Origin: a bacterium
GTDB taxonomy: Bacteria > Armatimonadota > Chthonomonadetes > Chthonomonadales > Chthonomonadaceae
Direction: 5' to 3'
Length of the DNA stretch: 14,471 bases
NCBI GenBank assembly: GCA_021805405.1
Contig: JAJZFK010000201.1
Location: 1-14,471 of the forward strand
This document shows, piece after piece, positions 13,404 through 14,471 of this stretch (the stretch's first letter is position 1; every line of letters starts with the position of its first letter). Under the pieces are notes generated by a model, which saw only the letters and a program-made list of their open reading frames with translations, searched no databases and was not told where the DNA came from. The translations under genes and the position numbers were made by a program.

Positions 13404-14471
13404 TTAGTGCTTTGCTTCTACATAGGTCCTGATCTGTGCTGCTGTGAAGGCTATCTGCTCATCTGTTAGCTCTGGGACGATTGGGATAGAAAGCACTTCT
13501 TTAGCTGCCCGCTCGGCCGCAGGAAAGTCACCTTCATGGTATCCCAGATTACTGTATGCTGGTTGCAGGTGCATTGCGTGAGGATAGAACACTTTGCTGT
13601 CTATCCCCTGTGACCTCAGGAAGGATTGAAGTCCGTCTCTATCTGCATATCGTAAAGTGTACTGATGATAAATGTGGTAGTTGTTGGCTTCTTCACCGGG
13701 CAGACCCACAGGACAACCCGCTAAAAGCTCATTGTAAAGTGCTGCGTGTGCCCGTCGTGCGGCGTTCCATTTCTCAAGGTGGGGCAGTTTAGCCATTAAT
13801 ATAACAGCTTGCAGTGTATCAAGCCTGCTACAGTAGCCAACTCGTTCAAAGTACCCATAACTGCTCTGTCCATGTGCGTGCAGGCTTCGGACTCTTGCCG
13901 CCAGGTCGGCATCATGCATCAGTACCATACCGGCATCACCGCACGCACCCAGGTTTTTAGTGGGATAAAACGATAGCGTAGTAGCGTCCGTATCCGATGC
14001 AACCGGGCGGTTGCCCTGTTTGGCGCCTATTGCCTGCGCGGCATCCGCAATTACCTTGAGATTGTGCTGCTGAGCCACTTCGTGGAGTACGCTTCTGTCT
14101 GCCATCTGGCCGAACAGGTCCACCGGCAGTATTGCCGTGGTTTTGGGTGTTACTGCAGATTCAATGCTTGTGATGTCGAGATTGTATGTGCACAGATCTA
14201 TGTCTACATAGACAGCGCGTGCACCCACCAGGGCGATTGCCTCGGTGGTGGCTCCAAAAGTGAACGGCGTGGTAATCACCTCGTCGCCAGGTTTTACACC
14301 GCATGCTACTAGCGACAAAACCAGTGCATCAGTACCGGATGCTACTCCAATACCGTGTGATGCCCCGCAGATTTCGGCAACCTGCTGTTCAAGGCGCGTG
14401 ACATTCTCGCCATCAATATAGTTACCGCTCTCAAGCACTGCAGCGATGCCGCTGTCAATTTCTGCTTTTAG
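13404..14471 (-). CDS. DegT/DnrJ/EryC1/StrS sugar aminotransferase (5' end outside window)
   Basis: The frame is open from the right edge, so the N-terminus is missing; the first visible residues, LKAEIDSGIAAVLESGNYIDG, are typical of the region about 15-30 residues into this family, and the GTG at 14438 is internal. PLP-dependent enzyme that aminates a keto sugar attached to a nucleotide. Counting from the window edge: GTDAL at 47-51, TTPFTFGATTEAI, the cofactor-binding Asp143 in IADAAQAIGA, and the PLP lysine Lys172 in SFYPTKNLGACGDAG. The pattern is closest to WbpE/FdtB-like enzymes of surface polysaccharide synthesis (inference). Together with the downstream nucleotidyltransferase it points to a cell-surface glycan locus continuing past the right edge. 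Confidence 0.9.
   Translation of the reverse strand, partial: LKAEIDSGIAAVLESGNYIDGENVTRLEQQVAEICGASHGIGVASGTDALVLSLVACGVKPGDEVITTPFTFGATTEAIALVGARAVYVDIDLCTYNLDITSIESAVTPKTTAILPVDLFGQMADRSVLHEVAQQHNLKVIADAAQAIGAKQGNRPVASDTDATTLSFYPTKNLGACGDAGMVLMHDADLAARVRSLHAHGQSSYGYFERVGYCSRLDTLQAVILMAKLPHLEKWNAARRAHAALYNELLAGCPVGLPGEEANNYHIYHQYTLRYADRDGLQSFLRSQGIDSKVFYPHAMHLQPAYSNLGYHEGDFPAAERAAKEVLSIPIVPELTDEQIAFTAAQIRTYVEAKH

Noticed and set aside
14399..14438. GTG at 14438 as the true start of the sugar aminotransferase
   Set aside because: The frame stays open to the window edge and the residues before it match the family, so the gene begins outside the window.

Overview
The window reads as chromosomal DNA of a free-living bacterium of moderate GC content with roomy intergenic spaces. 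It makes menaquinone by the futalosine route (an MqnE-type radical SAM enzyme) and heme by the C5 route (HemL). It also carries a GntR regulator with a LacI-like effector domain, a DUF1844 protein and a DUF1343 protein. This mix fits a non-proteobacterial phylum, with Armatimonadota my best guess (low confidence; no rRNA or other marker is present). I see no transposase, phage gene, CRISPR array, tRNA or rRNA.

Layout. 1-451 (-): 3'-truncated GntR/LacI-type repressor with a likely operator cluster at 489-517. 452-1071: non-coding. 1072-2137 (+): a DUF1844 protein with an acidic tail, then an unrecognised basic protein. 2274-3464 (-): mqnE, with a terminator hairpin at 2210-2243 and a probable promoter near 3525. 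3465-4092: empty. 4093-5041 (-): RBBP9/YdeN-like serine hydrolase followed by a Rieske ferredoxin. 5289-7133 (+): hemL, then a small multi-pass membrane protein. 7331-7483 (+): a possible 50-residue ORF. 7562-11222 (+): tight three-gene unit of a GAF-PAS-HD-GYP c-di-GMP phosphodiesterase, a DUF1343/NamZ-like protein and a PfkB sugar kinase. 11253-12128 (-): probable exported two-domain protein. 12191-14471 (-): sugar-nucleotide genes, namely a nucleotidyltransferase with a left-handed beta-helix tail and a DegT/StrS sugar aminotransferase running off the right edge.

The strongest observation is in the DUF1343 gene. The family's near-invariant Pro-Glu-His-Gly motif reads Pro-Ala-His-Gly, and the tyrosine of the following Pro-Val-Tyr-Ser motif is cysteine. 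As I recall, these positions correspond to Glu92 and Tyr118, the proposed active-site residues of B. subtilis NamZ. The protein also lacks an evident signal peptide and overlaps an intact HD-GYP gene by four bases. It may therefore be a pseudoenzyme or a repurposed member of the muramidase family. I do not see a clear-cut new defence or mobile system.
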